In this document: positions 9,438 to 18,002 of the stretch, in pieces
Position numbering within the stretch: the stretch's first letter is position 1
How the letters are laid out: the number at the start of each line of letters is the position of its first letter
Source: Acidithiobacillus marinus
GTDB lineage: Bacteria; Pseudomonadota; Gammaproteobacteria; Acidithiobacillales; Acidithiobacillaceae
Assembly (NCBI RefSeq): GCF_002847505.1
Contig: NZ_MXAV01000040.1
Location: 39,296-103,295 of the forward strand
Direction: 5' to 3'
Length of the DNA: 64,000 nucleotides
Program-made: the position numbers and the translations under genes
The notes under the pieces: generated by a model
What the model saw: only the letters and a program-made list of their open reading frames with translations
Told to the model about the DNA's origin: nothing
The model's database searches: none

Positions 9438-10745
9438 TCAGAGATCCTGAAAAAATACCTGGCTGCGGCGCTGAAAATTATACAGTTGTTGCCGGGGTAC
9501 CGGCAGTTCTGCAAGTGTTCCCTGGCGGAATTTACGTTCCAGAAACCAATGGGTTGTTTGCGTGCTCAGGACAAAAATCCGGGATAACTGCCTCTCCCTG
9601 GCCCAGTTCTCACAGAAAGCCAGCAGGCTCTCACCGCGTCCTTGCCGGCGATAGAGGCTGTCTACGGCCAGGCAGGCCACTTCTGCCATGCCCTGTTCTG
9701 GGTAGGGATAAATGGCGGCGCAACCGATAATCTTGCCATCGCGCTCCATGACCACGAAATGATCAGCTTCCATTTCCAGTCGTTCCCGATTGCGTTTGAC
9801 CAGAATCCCTTTTTTTTCCAAAGGGCGAATCAAGGCGAGGATGCCGGGAATATCGGTGACCGTGGCCATGCGCATATGTTCAAAGGAATCCCGGGAAATC
9901 AGGGTGCCCAGCCCGTCACGGGTAAACAGTTCGCGGAGCAGGGCACCATCCACATGCCGGGAAATCAGGTGGACGCGTTCAACGCCCTTGGCACAGGCCG
10001 TTGCGGCACTATGCAGGTGCTCGTGGACCTCTGCAGGTAGGTCCGGGCGCTTTTGCAGAGTCGGAATTTCTGAAGCGGTGAGCTGCCGCAACAGATTGCC
10101 TTGTGCATCGAAAATGCCCTCTGCATCCATATAAAACACCAGCTTCGCAGCTCCCAGCGCAATGGCGGCCGCCACCGCTACTTCCTCGGCACGAATATTG
10201 AACAAGGTACCTGTTGGCGACACGCCAATGGGTGAGAGCAGTACAATTTCGTCGGCAGCGAGATGGCGTTCCATGGCTTCGCTGGCGACCCGCCGGACCT
10301 TGCCGGTACTTTGGTAATCCACCCCGTCCAGAATGCCCAGAGGCTGGGCGATGATGAAGTTGCCGCTGATCACCTGTAGTCCGGCATGAGCCATGGGCGA
10401 GCCCATCTGCCCTTCGGACAGGGCCGCTTCCACGACCAGGCGGGCACCGCCCACAGCTTCGCGCAGCACCTGCATGGCTTCCGGGCTGGTGATGCGTTTG
10501 CCATGGATGCGTTGAGTTTGTAATCCATGGAGTTGCAGAGCTGCATCGATTTGCGGTCCGGCACCATGCACCAGTACCACATTAATACCCAGACTGTTGA
10601 GCAGGGCAATATCATGGGCGAGCACACGGATGCTGCCATCGGCAATGGCATCGCCGCCAAAATTGATGACGAAGGTCTGCCCCCGGAAGCGGTGGATGTA
10701 CGGGGAGGATTCGCGAAAACTGCGCACAAAACTATCGGCCGGCAT
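9438..10745 (-). CDS. argA: Amino-acid N-acetyltransferase (N-acetylglutamate synthase)
   Basis: 435 residues with the classical two-domain ArgA layout. An amino-acid-kinase-like domain (about 20-285: VINFGGDAI, LVHGAGPQID, FYMDAEGIFD) is followed by a GNAT domain (about 290-435) with the acetyl-CoA loop RRQGRGESLL. It catalyses the first step of arginine synthesis and is usually inhibited by arginine through the kinase-like domain. It converges with the NYN gene, with 10 bases between stops. A short AGGA precedes the ATG. Confidence 0.96.
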   Translation of the reverse strand: MPADSFVRSFRESSPYIHRFRGQTFVINFGGDAIADGSIRVLAHDIALLNSLGINVVLVHGAGPQIDAALQLHGLQTQRIHGKRITSPEAMQVLREAVGGARLVVEAALSEGQMGSPMAHAGLQVISGNFIIAQPLGILDGVDYQSTGKVRRVASEAMERHLAADEIVLLSPIGVSPTGTLFNIRAEEVAVAAAIALGAAKLVFYMDAEGIFDAQGNLLRQLTASEIPTLQKRPDLPAEVHEHLHSAATACAKGVERVHLISRHVDGALLRELFTRDGLGTLISRDSFEHMRMATVTDIPGILALIRPLEKKGILVKRNRERLEMEADHFVVMERDGKIIGCAAIYPYPEQGMAEVACLAVDSLYRRQGRGESLLAFCENWARERQLSRIFVLSTQTTHWFLERKFRQGTLAELPVPRQQLYNFQRRSQVFFQDL

Positions 10746-10813
10746 GCGTTTATCCTGCCAGTTCTAGGGCAAATGGGGCGTGCGGCGCAATCAATACGGT
10801 TTGTCCGGGCGCT

Positions 10814-11125
10814 TTACTGGGTATTGAGGGAGATGGTTCGGCGCGGAGCTTTGGGCTGATTCAGCGCAGCAAATTCTTCGGGCGTATAGGCTTTTACGGC
10901 CAAAGCATGCATCTGGTCACGAACCGACTCGGTGGCGGCATTGACCAGTCGATGCCGGGCCAGGGGTGCCATCCCTGCAAACTGGGCGCAGACAATGCGG
11001 AGCTCATAGTGTCCACCGCCATCGGACTGCTCATGTTCACTATGGGCTTCCGTACGATCCTTCACTTCCATAAATTCGGGATGGAGGGCATCTTCCAGTA
11101 ATTGTTCCAGTTGTTGCTTGTTCAT
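10814..11125 (-). CDS. bolA: BolA family protein
   Basis: 103 residues, the usual size of BolA. Class II KH-like fold with the conserved helix-loop ARHRLVNAA and MHALAVKAYTPEEFAAL near the C-terminus. BolA proteins pair with monothiol glutaredoxins in Fe-S trafficking and can affect morphology genes. ATG at 11125 lies inside the stop of the yciI-like gene (ATGA overlap), so the two are translationally coupled. Confidence 0.9.
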   Translation of the reverse strand: MNKQQLEQLLEDALHPEFMEVKDRTEAHSEHEQSDGGGHYELRIVCAQFAGMAPLARHRLVNAATESVRDQMHALAVKAYTPEEFAALNQPKAPRRTISLNTQ

Positions 11126-11424
11126 GGCAAAAATACTCCTTTATAGGGGCGCACGCTGACATCGGCATAGACCCCGGCGCTGAGATAGGGTTCGGCAGCC
11201 GCCCAGGCGTGGGCTTCGTCCAGGGAATCAAAGCGGGCAATAATCAGGCTACCGGTGAACCCCGCTTCACCGGGTTCTTCCGTATCCAGGGCAGGGAAGG
11301 GGCCTGCGGTCAGTAGTCGTCCTTCGGATTGCAGCTGATGCAGGCGTGCCAGGTGATCGGCGCGGGCCGTCTGTCGTTTGCTCAGGGAATGGGGGTTGTC
11401 GGTACCAATGATGCAGTAATACAT
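11122..11424 (-). CDS. yciI: YciI-like protein (YCII domain)
   Basis: 100 residues. It starts MYYCIIGTD, as many YciI proteins do. It carries the conserved HLARLHQLQSEGRLLTAGPF helix, with the histidine and aspartate (ALDTEE) that form the presumed active site. It has the ferredoxin-like dimeric alpha-beta barrel fold and its function is unestablished. It lies between yciB and bolA; yciI-yciB neighbourhood is also known in enterobacteria. Confidence 0.9.
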   Translation of the reverse strand: MYYCIIGTDNPHSLSKRQTARADHLARLHQLQSEGRLLTAGPFPALDTEEPGEAGFTGSLIIARFDSLDEAHAWAAAEPYLSAGVYADVSVRPYKGVFLP

Positions 11425-11468
11425 AGTGTTGTCCTGTCAATAAAGAGAGTCTGGCCTCTGTACAGTAG

Positions 11469-12020
11469 TCATGAGTCACCGTCTTTCACTTCCTGGGGTA
11501 GCGCCCGAGAAATGAGCACCGCCTGGAACAGTACAAAAATGATGGTAATGCCCAGCATACCGAATAGCTTGTAATCCACCCAGATGCCCGTGGAAAAACT
11601 ATAGGCTACCACCAGATTCAGTATCGCACTGAAAAGAAAAAAAATGATCCAGTATGCGTTGAGACGGCGCCAGAATGACTGGGGCAGGGTTGCGGGCAAT
11701 TGCCCACCCATGAGGCGTTCCAGTAAAGGCTTTTCTCGCCAGTGGGTGAAAAGCAGTACTCCCGCAAAAAGCAGATAGAGAATGCTGGGCTTTACCTTGA
11801 TAAAGGTGTCATTATGAAAATAAAGCGTCAGTCCACCAAAAACAAGGATCAATAGGGTGGATACCCAGGTCATGGTCTCGATGTGCCCGCGACGCCACCA
11901 CTGCCAGGCCATGAGGATAATGGCGGCCACAATCAGCACTTCCGTGGCCGTGTAAATGCCATGAATCTTGTAAGCAATAAAAAACAGGATAATGGGTAGA
12001 AAGTCGGTAAACAGTTTCAT
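11469..12020 (-). CDS. yciB: YciB/IspZ inner-membrane septation-type protein
   Basis: 183 residues with about five membrane segments. The family opening MKLFTDFLPIILFFIAYK and KPSILYLLFAGVLL are clear, as is NAYWIIFFLFSAILNLVVAY. The E. coli homologue YciB (IspZ) interacts with cell-division and elongation proteins and affects envelope synthesis. It is the first gene of the minus-strand group yciB-yciI-bolA, divergent from the DUF815 gene. Confidence 0.93.
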   Translation of the reverse strand: MKLFTDFLPIILFFIAYKIHGIYTATEVLIVAAIILMAWQWWRRGHIETMTWVSTLLILVFGGLTLYFHNDTFIKVKPSILYLLFAGVLLFTHWREKPLLERLMGGQLPATLPQSFWRRLNAYWIIFFLFSAILNLVVAYSFSTGIWVDYKLFGMLGITIIFVLFQAVLISRALPQEVKDGDS

Positions 12021-12043
12021 GGCAGGACGCAGTTAAGATAAAG

Positions 12044-12056
12044 TAGTTCAGAACTA
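12044..12056. promoter_or_regulatory. Perfect 13-base palindrome between divergent genes
   Basis: TAGTTCAGAACTA at 12044-12056 is exactly self-complementary about the central A. It lies in the 64-base gap between yciB (minus) and the DUF815 gene (plus). A weak plus-strand promoter TTAAGA-16-TATCTA (12033-12060) overlaps it, so it could be an operator. No regulator is identified. Confidence 0.35.
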
Positions 12057-12084
12057 TCTAATCACAGAAAGGAGTTTAAGGACA

Positions 12085-12948
12085 GTGGAACGTCAGCATT
12101 TACTGGAAGGTTTGGCTGCGCTGCTGGGAGATAGCAGTAGTCATCCGCTGCCCGATTTTGCTCAGGTGAAGGCGGCGCGTTGGCGCCATTTGCCGCTGGG
12201 CGGGCGGCTGGAAGGCGTGACCCGGGTGGATTTGCCGGAAATGGACGAGCTTCTGGGTATCGATGAAACCAAGGCGGCCCTGGATCTGAATACACGTCAG
12301 TTTGTGGCGGGATATCCTGCCAATGATGCCCTGCTCTGGGGCGGCAGAGGGACGGGAAAATCTTCTCTGGTCAAAGCCCTGCTGCAGCGTTACGCCGAGC
12401 AGGGGCTGCGCCTCATTGAAATGGATGCCGATGGCATTCTCGATTTACCGGAGATTTTGGCGGCATTGCAGGCCGCTGATCCGGAACAACGCTATCACTT
12501 TGCCCTGTTTTGTGATGATTTGTCTTTCAGTTCCGACGATCCAGGTTACAAGGCGCTCAAATCCCTTCTGGATGGCGGTGTCGAGGCGCGTCCTGATAAT
12601 GTCCTCCTCTATGCTACCAGTAACCGCCGTCATCTCATGCCCCGGCACTTTTCCGACAATGAAGAATATCATCGCCACGGGGAAGAGATTATTGCCGGGG
12701 AAACCGCCGAGGAAAAAATCAGCCTGTCCGAGCGCTTTGGGCTATGGTTGGGTTTTTATCCCTTCGATCAGGCCATGTATCTGGATATTTGTGCGATCCA
12801 TCTGCGCCGCCTGGAGGTGACTGCAGATGCCGGAGAGTGGCGGGAAGAGGCCTTGCGCTGGGCTCTGCAGAGAGGATCACGCAGTGGTCGGGTGGCACGG
12901 CAGTTTGCCCGGCACTGGGCCGGGTCGCGGGCATTGGCGGCACAGTAA
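12085..12948 (+). CDS. DUF815 family AAA-type ATP-binding protein
   Basis: 287 residues with a GTG start preceded by a GGAG/AAGGA region. Walker A GGRGTGKS is at about residues 87-94 and Walker B-like ALFCDDLSF follows. Sensor-type LLYATSNRRHL and the sequence SERFGLWLGFYPFDQAMYL are typical of DUF815. It is AAA+ like and related to DnaA/DnaC-type loaders in fold. Cellular role is not established. It is monocistronic here and converges on suhB. Confidence 0.88.
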   Translation: MERQHLLEGLAALLGDSSSHPLPDFAQVKAARWRHLPLGGRLEGVTRVDLPEMDELLGIDETKAALDLNTRQFVAGYPANDALLWGGRGTGKSSLVKALLQRYAEQGLRLIEMDADGILDLPEILAALQAADPEQRYHFALFCDDLSFSSDDPGYKALKSLLDGGVEARPDNVLLYATSNRRHLMPRHFSDNEEYHRHGEEIIAGETAEEKISLSERFGLWLGFYPFDQAMYLDICAIHLRRLEVTADAGEWREEALRWALQRGSRSGRVARQFARHWAGSRALAAQ

Positions 12949-12984
12949 GCATCAGAAACGCTGACGGCCTCGACGCGCTGCTGT

Positions 12985-13782
12985 TCAGGCTTGGGGTTTG
13001 TTGATTTCCTGGCTGATAATGTGGAGCATTTGCGCATGTACGCGGAGATTCCCGGCGATAATGTTGCCGCTGTCCAGATACCCTTGTTCACCGGTGAAGT
13101 CAGTGGCAATGCCACCCGCTTCCTGTACCAGTAATGCTCCCGCTGCCAGATCCCAGGGCTTGAGATTGAACTCCCAGAATCCGTCATAGCGTCCGGCCGC
13201 GACATAAGCCAGATCTAACGCAGCGGAACCAGGGCGGCGGATACCTGCAGTCTTGAGCATGAAGGCCTTGAATGTCGCCATATAGGTGTCGAGGTAGGAA
13301 AAATCCCGGAACGGAAAACCAGTCCCGAGCAGAGCACCCTCCAGATCCTTGCGCTGGGCAATACGCAGGCGGCGGTCATTGAGGTGGGCGCCGGCACCGC
13401 GAGAGGCCGTGAACAGTTCATCATGAATGGGATTGTACACGACCGCATGTTCCAGACGATCAAAGTGCTTGATACCAATGGATACGCAAAGTTGCGGCAT
13501 GCCGTGAATGAAATTGGTGGTACCGTCGAGGGGGTCGATGATCCACTCGAATTCCTTGTCGGCGATGCGACTGCCTTCCTCGGCCAAAATGCCATGCTCG
13601 GGATAGGCGCGACGGATGATGTCGACGATGGCCGCTTCGGCGCGCTGGTCCACGTCGGTCACAAAATCGTTATGGGCCTTGGGGGTGATGGTGATTTCAT
13701 TGACCCGGGCAAAGCTGCGGTTGATGATGTCGCCGGCTTTACGGGCGGCACGAATGGCGGTTACAAGAATGGGATGCTGCAT
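12985..13782 (-). CDS. suhB: Inositol-1-monophosphatase family protein SuhB
   Basis: 265 residues from ATG 13782; E. coli SuhB has 267. The frame is open further up, but that part runs through the hairpin repeat and is not coding. Metal-site motifs are intact: EEGS, WIIDPLDGTTNFIHG and C-terminal WDLAAGALLVQEAGG. It hydrolyses inositol phosphates in vitro. In E. coli SuhB also works in rRNA antitermination complexes. It starts back to back with trmJ, with the hairpin element between them. Confidence 0.95.
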   Translation of the reverse strand: MQHPILVTAIRAARKAGDIINRSFARVNEITITPKAHNDFVTDVDQRAEAAIVDIIRRAYPEHGILAEEGSRIADKEFEWIIDPLDGTTNFIHGMPQLCVSIGIKHFDRLEHAVVYNPIHDELFTASRGAGAHLNDRRLRIAQRKDLEGALLGTGFPFRDFSYLDTYMATFKAFMLKTAGIRRPGSAALDLAYVAAGRYDGFWEFNLKPWDLAAGALLVQEAGGIATDFTGEQGYLDSGNIIAGNLRVHAQMLHIISQEINKPQA

Positions 13783-13868
13783 GGGAACCCTATGGGAAAA
13801 CAGAATGGATGTTTGCCAGTATAAAGGAGAACGACAACGACCGCACGATTGCCCTTGAAAGTGGTGTC

Positions 13869-14061
13869 TGGAAGCGGTGGCTGGGAGAGAGGCTTTCAGC
13901 GACTTTGGCCCGCGCCGTTGTTGTTCTTGGCAAAATCCTGCGCCCGGCAGGCGAACTGTCTGAACCCGAAGGGTGAGTTTTCGCCTGCCAGCAGGATGAG
14001 CCCCAGAACAACAGGCAAGGGCCGTTGGAGCTGAAAGCCTCTCTCCCAGCCACCGCTTCCA
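13869..14061. repeat. Hairpin element, copy 1 (133-base core in 32-bp perfect inverted arms)
   Basis: The arms 13869-13900 and 14030-14061 are exact reverse complements over 32 bp. The core 13899-14031 matches copy 2 (22522-22654) at 127 of 133 positions, with no gaps. The core can fold as one stacked hairpin: GTTGTTCT (13920-13927) with AGAACAAC (14005-14012), ATCCTGC (13935-13941) with GCAGGAT (13991-13997), GGCAGGCGAA (13946-13955) with TTCGCCTGCC (13980-13989), and apical ACCC-GAA-GGGT (13964-13974). It fills most of the 330-base gap between the divergent suhB and trmJ genes. No encoded protein looks credible. Family unknown to me. Confidence 0.93.
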
Positions 14062-14112
14062 AATCGTTAGGTAAAGTAATGCGACGACCAAGATGATCAG
14101 GAGTAACACATT

Positions 14113-14880
14113 GTGAGTGCAGAGATTTTACAGGGTTTGCGGGTGGTGCTGGTGGAAACCAGCCATCCGGGGAATATCGGTGCCACGGCCCGCGCCATGA
14201 AAGTCATGGGCTTACAACATCTGGTGCTGGTAAACCCGCGCTACTTTCCCCATCCCGAAGCCACTGCCCTGGCTTCGGGAGCGGAGGATATTCTCGACCG
14301 GGCCCAGGTCACGACGGATCTGGCCACTGCCTTGCAGGGGTGTCACAGGGTCTATGGCACCAGTGCCCGGGACCGGCGTATTCAGTGGCCGGTACTGGAT
14401 GCCCGGGAGGCGGCGCTGGACGTGGTGCAGGAGTTGACTGGCGGCCAATGTGCCCTGGTTTTTGGCCGGGAGCGTACCGGACTGAGTAATGAAGAATTGG
14501 ATTACTGTCAGGTGCTGGTCAATATTCCTACTGCCGAATTGTATCATTCATTGAATTTAGGTCAGGCCGTTCAGGTGCTGGCTTACGAGTTACACATGGC
14601 GACGCTGGCCAAGCCTGCAGACCTGCCTGCCGAAGATTCTGCTGCGCTGCTGGAGGCGCCTGCCCCCAAGGAAGACATGGAGGGTTTTTATCAGCATCTG
14701 GAGCAAGTGCTGCGGCAAAGCGGTTTTCTCCAGGAGCTGCGTGCCACTCGCATGATGCGTCGCTTGCGGCGACTGTATGACCGGGCGCGACCCAGCGTCA
14801 ATGAAGTCAATATCCTGCGCGGTATTCTTACGGAAATACAACGTTGGGCGACGAATAGTAGACAAAAAGGGTCGGGATAG
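14113..14880 (+). CDS. trmJ: tRNA (cytidine/uridine-2'-O-)-methyltransferase TrmJ
   Basis: 255 residues, SPOUT class. Methylates the 2'-O of position 32 in several tRNAs using SAM. Motifs: VVLVETSHPGNIGATARAMK at the N-terminus, ALVFGRERTGLSNEEL and IPTAELYHSLNLGQAVQVL, which form the knotted SAM site, plus a C-terminal helical region. GTG start at 14113 with Shine-Dalgarno CAGGAG. It heads trmJ-cysE-isc, a common order in gammaproteobacteria and relatives. Confidence 0.96.
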   Translation: MSAEILQGLRVVLVETSHPGNIGATARAMKVMGLQHLVLVNPRYFPHPEATALASGAEDILDRAQVTTDLATALQGCHRVYGTSARDRRIQWPVLDAREAALDVVQELTGGQCALVFGRERTGLSNEELDYCQVLVNIPTAELYHSLNLGQAVQVLAYELHMATLAKPADLPAEDSAALLEAPAPKEDMEGFYQHLEQVLRQSGFLQELRATRMMRRLRRLYDRARPSVNEVNILRGILTEIQRWATNSRQKGSG

Positions 14881-14929
14881 TCTTTAATGCGGGCTGAGAA
14901 AAGTCGGCGAAACACAAGGGGGCAAAGGA

Positions 14930-15700
14930 ATGACTGGTCATTGGCGGGCTGACCTGGATGCTGTTTTTGCCCGGGATCCTGCCGCCCGCAACCGACTTGA
15001 GGTATTGCTGACTTACCCCGGAGTCCATGCCCTGTTCTTGCATCGTGTGGCGCATAGCCTGTGGAAACGTCGCTGGCGCTTGCTGGCCCGGAGTATTGCC
15101 GCCTTTTCACGATTCTGGACTGGGATTGAAATTCATCCCGGGGCCTGTATTGGCCGACGTTTTTTTATCGATCACGGGATGGGTGTGGTGATTGGTGAAA
15201 CGGCGGAAATTGGCGATGATTGTACGCTTTATCATGGGGTTACCCTGGGAGGCACTTCCTGGCAGCCAGGCAAGCGCCACCCCACGCTGGGAAACGGGGT
15301 GATTGTGGGGGCCGGTGCCAAAGTGCTGGGGCCTATAATCGTGGGGGATCAGGTCCGAATCGGTTCCAATGCGGTGGTGGTCAAAGCGGTTCCTGCTGGA
15401 GCCACGGTAGTGGGTATTCCCGGGCGTGTGGTGAACAAGGCCGAGCAACATCCCGATAGTTTTGAGGCCTATGGCCTGACCGGGCAGATGCCGGATCCGG
15501 TGGCCAGGGCCATCGAATGCATGCTCGAACACATGCATCGTCAGGATGCTGAATTGGCCCAGCTCAGAGAGGGCTTGCAGCAGTTACAGCCCAAGCAGAA
15601 TTTGCTGCCGGTCGAGGAAATTGTTTGTTCTTTAGAACCGGATTCAGGTGATTCGGAGCAGGCGGCTTCGGGGCCAGGAACTTCCTCTGACAATACTTGA
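14930..15700 (+). CDS. cysE: Serine O-acetyltransferase
   Basis: 256 residues. Acetylates serine to O-acetylserine, the first committed step of cysteine synthesis, which supplies the sulfur donor for IscS downstream. An N-terminal helical domain is followed by a left-handed beta-helix of hexapeptide repeats: [41 protein letters not shown] with the catalytic His, and [16 protein letters not shown]. The C-terminal tail after about 195 is helical and longer than in minimal forms. The last codons overlap the IscR-type site of the isc promoter. Confidence 0.95.
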   Translation: MTGHWRADLDAVFARDPAARNRLEVLLTYPGVHALFLHRVAHSLWKRRWRLLARSIAAFSRFWTGIEIHPGACIGRRFFIDHGMGVVIGETAEIGDDCTLYHGVTLGGTSWQPGKRHPTLGNGVIVGAGAKVLGPIIVGDQVRIGSNAVVVKAVPAGATVVGIPGRVVNKAEQHPDSFEAYGLTGQMPDPVARAIECMLEHMHRQDAELAQLREGLQQLQPKQNLLPVEEIVCSLEPDSGDSEQAASGPGTSSDNT

Positions 15701-15724
15701 CTAATTTAGTAGAGATAGTAGGAT
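15693..15724 (+). promoter_or_regulatory. isc operon promoter with type 1 IscR binding site
   Basis: Positions 15693-15717 match the E. coli type 1 IscR consensus (ATASYYGACTRWWWYAGTCRRSTAT, from memory) at 21-22 of 25 positions. The mismatches lie in the right half-site. A promoter TTGACT (15697-15702), 16-base spacer, TAGGAT (15719-15724) lies within and just after it, so bound Fe-S IscR would block RNA polymerase. The left half overlaps the cysE stop codon. This predicts autorepression of iscRSUA-hscBA-fdx-iscX. Confidence 0.75.
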
Positions 15725-15745
15725 GTGTCACAGAGGTATTTCGAT

Positions 15746-16237
15746 ATGAAATTGACGACAAAGGGCCGCTATGCCGTAACCGCTATGCTGGACTTGGCTC
15801 TACATCAGCAGGGCGGGGTGGTGACGGTGGCAGATGTTTCCCGGCGTCAGCAGATTTCAGTGGCTTATCTGGAACAGTTGTTTGGACGTATGCGGCGTGT
15901 GGGGCTAATTGAAAGTGTGCGCGGCCCTGGTGGTGGTTACCGGCTGGCGCTCCCGGATTCGCAGATTTCCCTCACTCGTATTGTCGAGGCGGTCAACGAA
16001 TCCATCAGCACTACCCAGTGTGGTGGCGAACCGCAGAATTGCTGCAAGGGTGACGGGCAGCAGTGCCTGACCCATGATCTTTGGGAAGAGTTGGGTGACC
16101 TGATAGCCGGATTTCTCGGGAGTATCACCCTGGGTGATCTGGTTGCGCGGCACTTGAAGAAGGAATCAGCGCAGGGTGCGCTGGTTCATATGCAAAATCG
16201 CCATACGTTGCGTACGGCAACGCATGATACCGCTTGA
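15746..16237 (+). CDS. iscR: Fe-S cluster assembly regulator IscR
   Basis: 163 residues from ATG 15746, which has AGAGG upstream; an in-frame start 21 bases earlier is less likely. Rrf2-family winged helix with MKLTTKGRYAVTAMLDLALH and the wing VRGPGGGYRLAL. Cluster ligands are present in TQCGGEPQNCC and QQCLTH (three Cys and the His). It senses [2Fe-2S] status and represses its own operon through the type 1 site just upstream. Confidence 0.96.
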   Translation: MKLTTKGRYAVTAMLDLALHQQGGVVTVADVSRRQQISVAYLEQLFGRMRRVGLIESVRGPGGGYRLALPDSQISLTRIVEAVNESISTTQCGGEPQNCCKGDGQQCLTHDLWEELGDLIAGFLGSITLGDLVARHLKKESAQGALVHMQNRHTLRTATHDTA

Positions 16238-16270
16238 AACCACTTGATACCGTGAGGTGAGGTGCAGGAT

Positions 16271-17536
16271 ATGAATTCATCGCAAATTATCGAACTGGAC
16301 AGCAAGAAGCCCTTGCTTATTGATCCGGATCGTCCCATTTATCTGGACTACCAAGCAACCACGCCGGTGGATCCGCAGGTACTGGAGCAGATGCTGCCTT
16401 ACCTGACCCATGATTTCGGGAATGCGGCGAGTCGTTCTCATGCCTACGGCTGGACTGCGGAAAAAGCCGTGGATAAAGCGCGGCAGCAGGTCGCCGACGC
16501 CATTCATGCGGACCCCCGTGAGGTTGTCTGGACCTCGGGAGCCACTGAGTCCACTAACCTGGCTTTAAAGGGTGCTGCCCATTTTTACTCTGGCAAGGGC
16601 AAACACATCATTACCTTGCGGACCGAGCACAAGGCGACTCTGGATACCTGTCGGCAGTTGGAACGGGAAGGTTTTGAAGTGACCTATCTCGAAGTTCAGG
16701 AAGACGGTCTCGTTGACCTGAAAGCTTTTGAAGCTGCCATTCGTCCGGATACCATCGTGGCTTCGGTACTCTTCGTGAATAACGAGATTGGAGTCATCCA
16801 GCCCATGGCCGAAATCGGCCGGATATTGCGGGCACACAAGGTGCTGTTTCATGTGGATGCAGCCCAGGCGCTGGGCAAGGTTCCTGTAGATGTGGAAGCC
16901 ATTCAGGCGGACATGATGAGTTTGTCTGGTCACAAGATGTATGGTCCCAAAGGGATTGGCGCTTTATACGTGCGGCGTAAGCCTCGGGTACGGGTGGAAG
17001 CCCAGGTGCATGGTGGTGGTCATGAACGGGGCATGCGTTCGGGCACGTTGCCCACCCACCAGATTGTCGGGATGGGTGCAGCGGCGGAATTGGCGGTGCA
17101 GCTCATGGACAGCGACGCCCAACGAATCGGCAAGCTGCGTGATCGTCTGCTCAAGGGCATTCAGGAGCGCGTTGAGGAAACCTACATCAATGGCAGCATG
17201 GAGCATCGGGTACCCCATAACCTGAATATCAGTTTTGCCTTTGTTGAAGGGGAATCCCTGATCATGGCCCTCAAGGAAATCGCAGTTTCCAGTGGTTCAG
17301 CCTGTACTTCGGCCAGTCTGGAGCCGTCTTATGTGCTCCGGGCCCTGGGTAAATCCGATGAGTTGGCCCACAGTTCCATTCGTTTCGGTATCGGTCGCTT
17401 TACGACAGAAGCCGAAATTGATGCCACCATTGAGTTGATTGCCGGCAAGGTAGGAAAGTTGCGGGAATTGTCCCCGCTCTGGGAAATGCATCAGGAAGGC
17501 ATTGATCTTAACAGTATTCAGTGGGCCGCACATTAA
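16271..17536 (+). CDS. iscS: Cysteine desulfurase IscS
   Basis: 421 residues from ATG 16271 (Shine-Dalgarno GAGG); an in-frame GTG at 16262 would add three. PLP enzyme that takes sulfur from cysteine for Fe-S clusters, tRNA thiolation and cofactors. The PLP lysine is in [10 protein letters not shown], and the mobile active-site cysteine loop is [17 protein letters not shown]. The N-terminus has about 20 residues before the usual [13 protein letters not shown]. It also supplies MnmA, encoded at the end of this cluster. Confidence 0.97.
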   Translation: MNSSQIIELDSKKPLLIDPDRPIYLDYQATTPVDPQVLEQMLPYLTHDFGNAASRSHAYGWTAEKAVDKARQQVADAIHADPREVVWTSGATESTNLALKGAAHFYSGKGKHIITLRTEHKATLDTCRQLEREGFEVTYLEVQEDGLVDLKAFEAAIRPDTIVASVLFVNNEIGVIQPMAEIGRILRAHKVLFHVDAAQALGKVPVDVEAIQADMMSLSGHKMYGPKGIGALYVRRKPRVRVEAQVHGGGHERGMRSGTLPTHQIVGMGAAAELAVQLMDSDAQRIGKLRDRLLKGIQERVEETYINGSMEHRVPHNLNISFAFVEGESLIMALKEIAVSSGSACTSASLEPSYVLRALGKSDELAHSSIRFGIGRFTTEAEIDATIELIAGKVGKLRELSPLWEMHQEGIDLNSIQWAAH

Positions 17537-17560
17537 GGCCCTCAAGCAAGGAGAACAGTC

Positions 17561-17992
17561 ATGGCATACAGCGAAAAAGTGATCGACCATTATGAAAATC
17601 CCCGTAATGTCGGGGCGATGAACAAGGAAGACGGTGGTGTAGGTACCGGCATGGTAGGCGCTCCTGCCTGCGGTGATGTGATGCGTCTGCAGATCAAGGT
17701 AAACGCCCAGGGCATTATCGAAGATGCCAAATTCAAAACCTATGGTTGTGGTTCAGCCATTGCCTCCAGCTCTCTGGTGACGGAATGGGTGAAGGGAAAA
17801 ACTCTGGATGAGGCGATGACTATCAAAAACAGTCACATTGCCGAAGAGCTGGAGCTGCCTCCGGTCAAGATTCACTGTTCCGTACTGGCCGAAGATGCCA
17901 TCAAAGCGGCGGTAGAAGATTATCGCAGCAAGCAGGGCGCTGCCCAGTCCAGTCAGGGTGGTGAAGCAGTGTCCGCTCAGGTGGCGCACTGA
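17561..17992 (+). CDS. iscU: Fe-S cluster scaffold IscU
   Basis: 143 residues. The three cluster ligands C37 (GAPACGD), C63 (YGCGSA) and C106 (KIHCS) are present, as is D39. The chaperone-recognition motif LPPVK is at residues 99-103, the site bound by HscA. It has a slightly longer C-terminal tail ([14 protein letters not shown]) than E. coli IscU. It follows iscS after 24 bases. Confidence 0.98.
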   Translation: MAYSEKVIDHYENPRNVGAMNKEDGGVGTGMVGAPACGDVMRLQIKVNAQGIIEDAKFKTYGCGSAIASSSLVTEWVKGKTLDEAMTIKNSHIAEELELPPVKIHCSVLAEDAIKAAVEDYRSKQGAAQSSQGGEAVSAQVAH

Positions 17993-18002
17993 GGACGTCG
18001 CT

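Noticed and set aside
13899..14031. Hairpin core as an integron attC site or retron msr-msd
   Set aside because: The stems lack the attC core consensus, there is no integrase or cassette array, and no reverse transcriptase gene is near either copy.
13790..14062. Similar translated peptides from the minus strand of both hairpin copies (CLLFWGSS, WQAKTHPSGSDSSPA)
   Set aside because: The similarity follows from the conserved DNA core. The frames run through the palindromic arms, and a compensatory change supports a nucleic-acid structure rather than a protein.
13783..14109. N-terminal extension of suhB to 14109
   Set aside because: The extra codons run through the hairpin element; from ATG 13782 the protein has the normal SuhB length.
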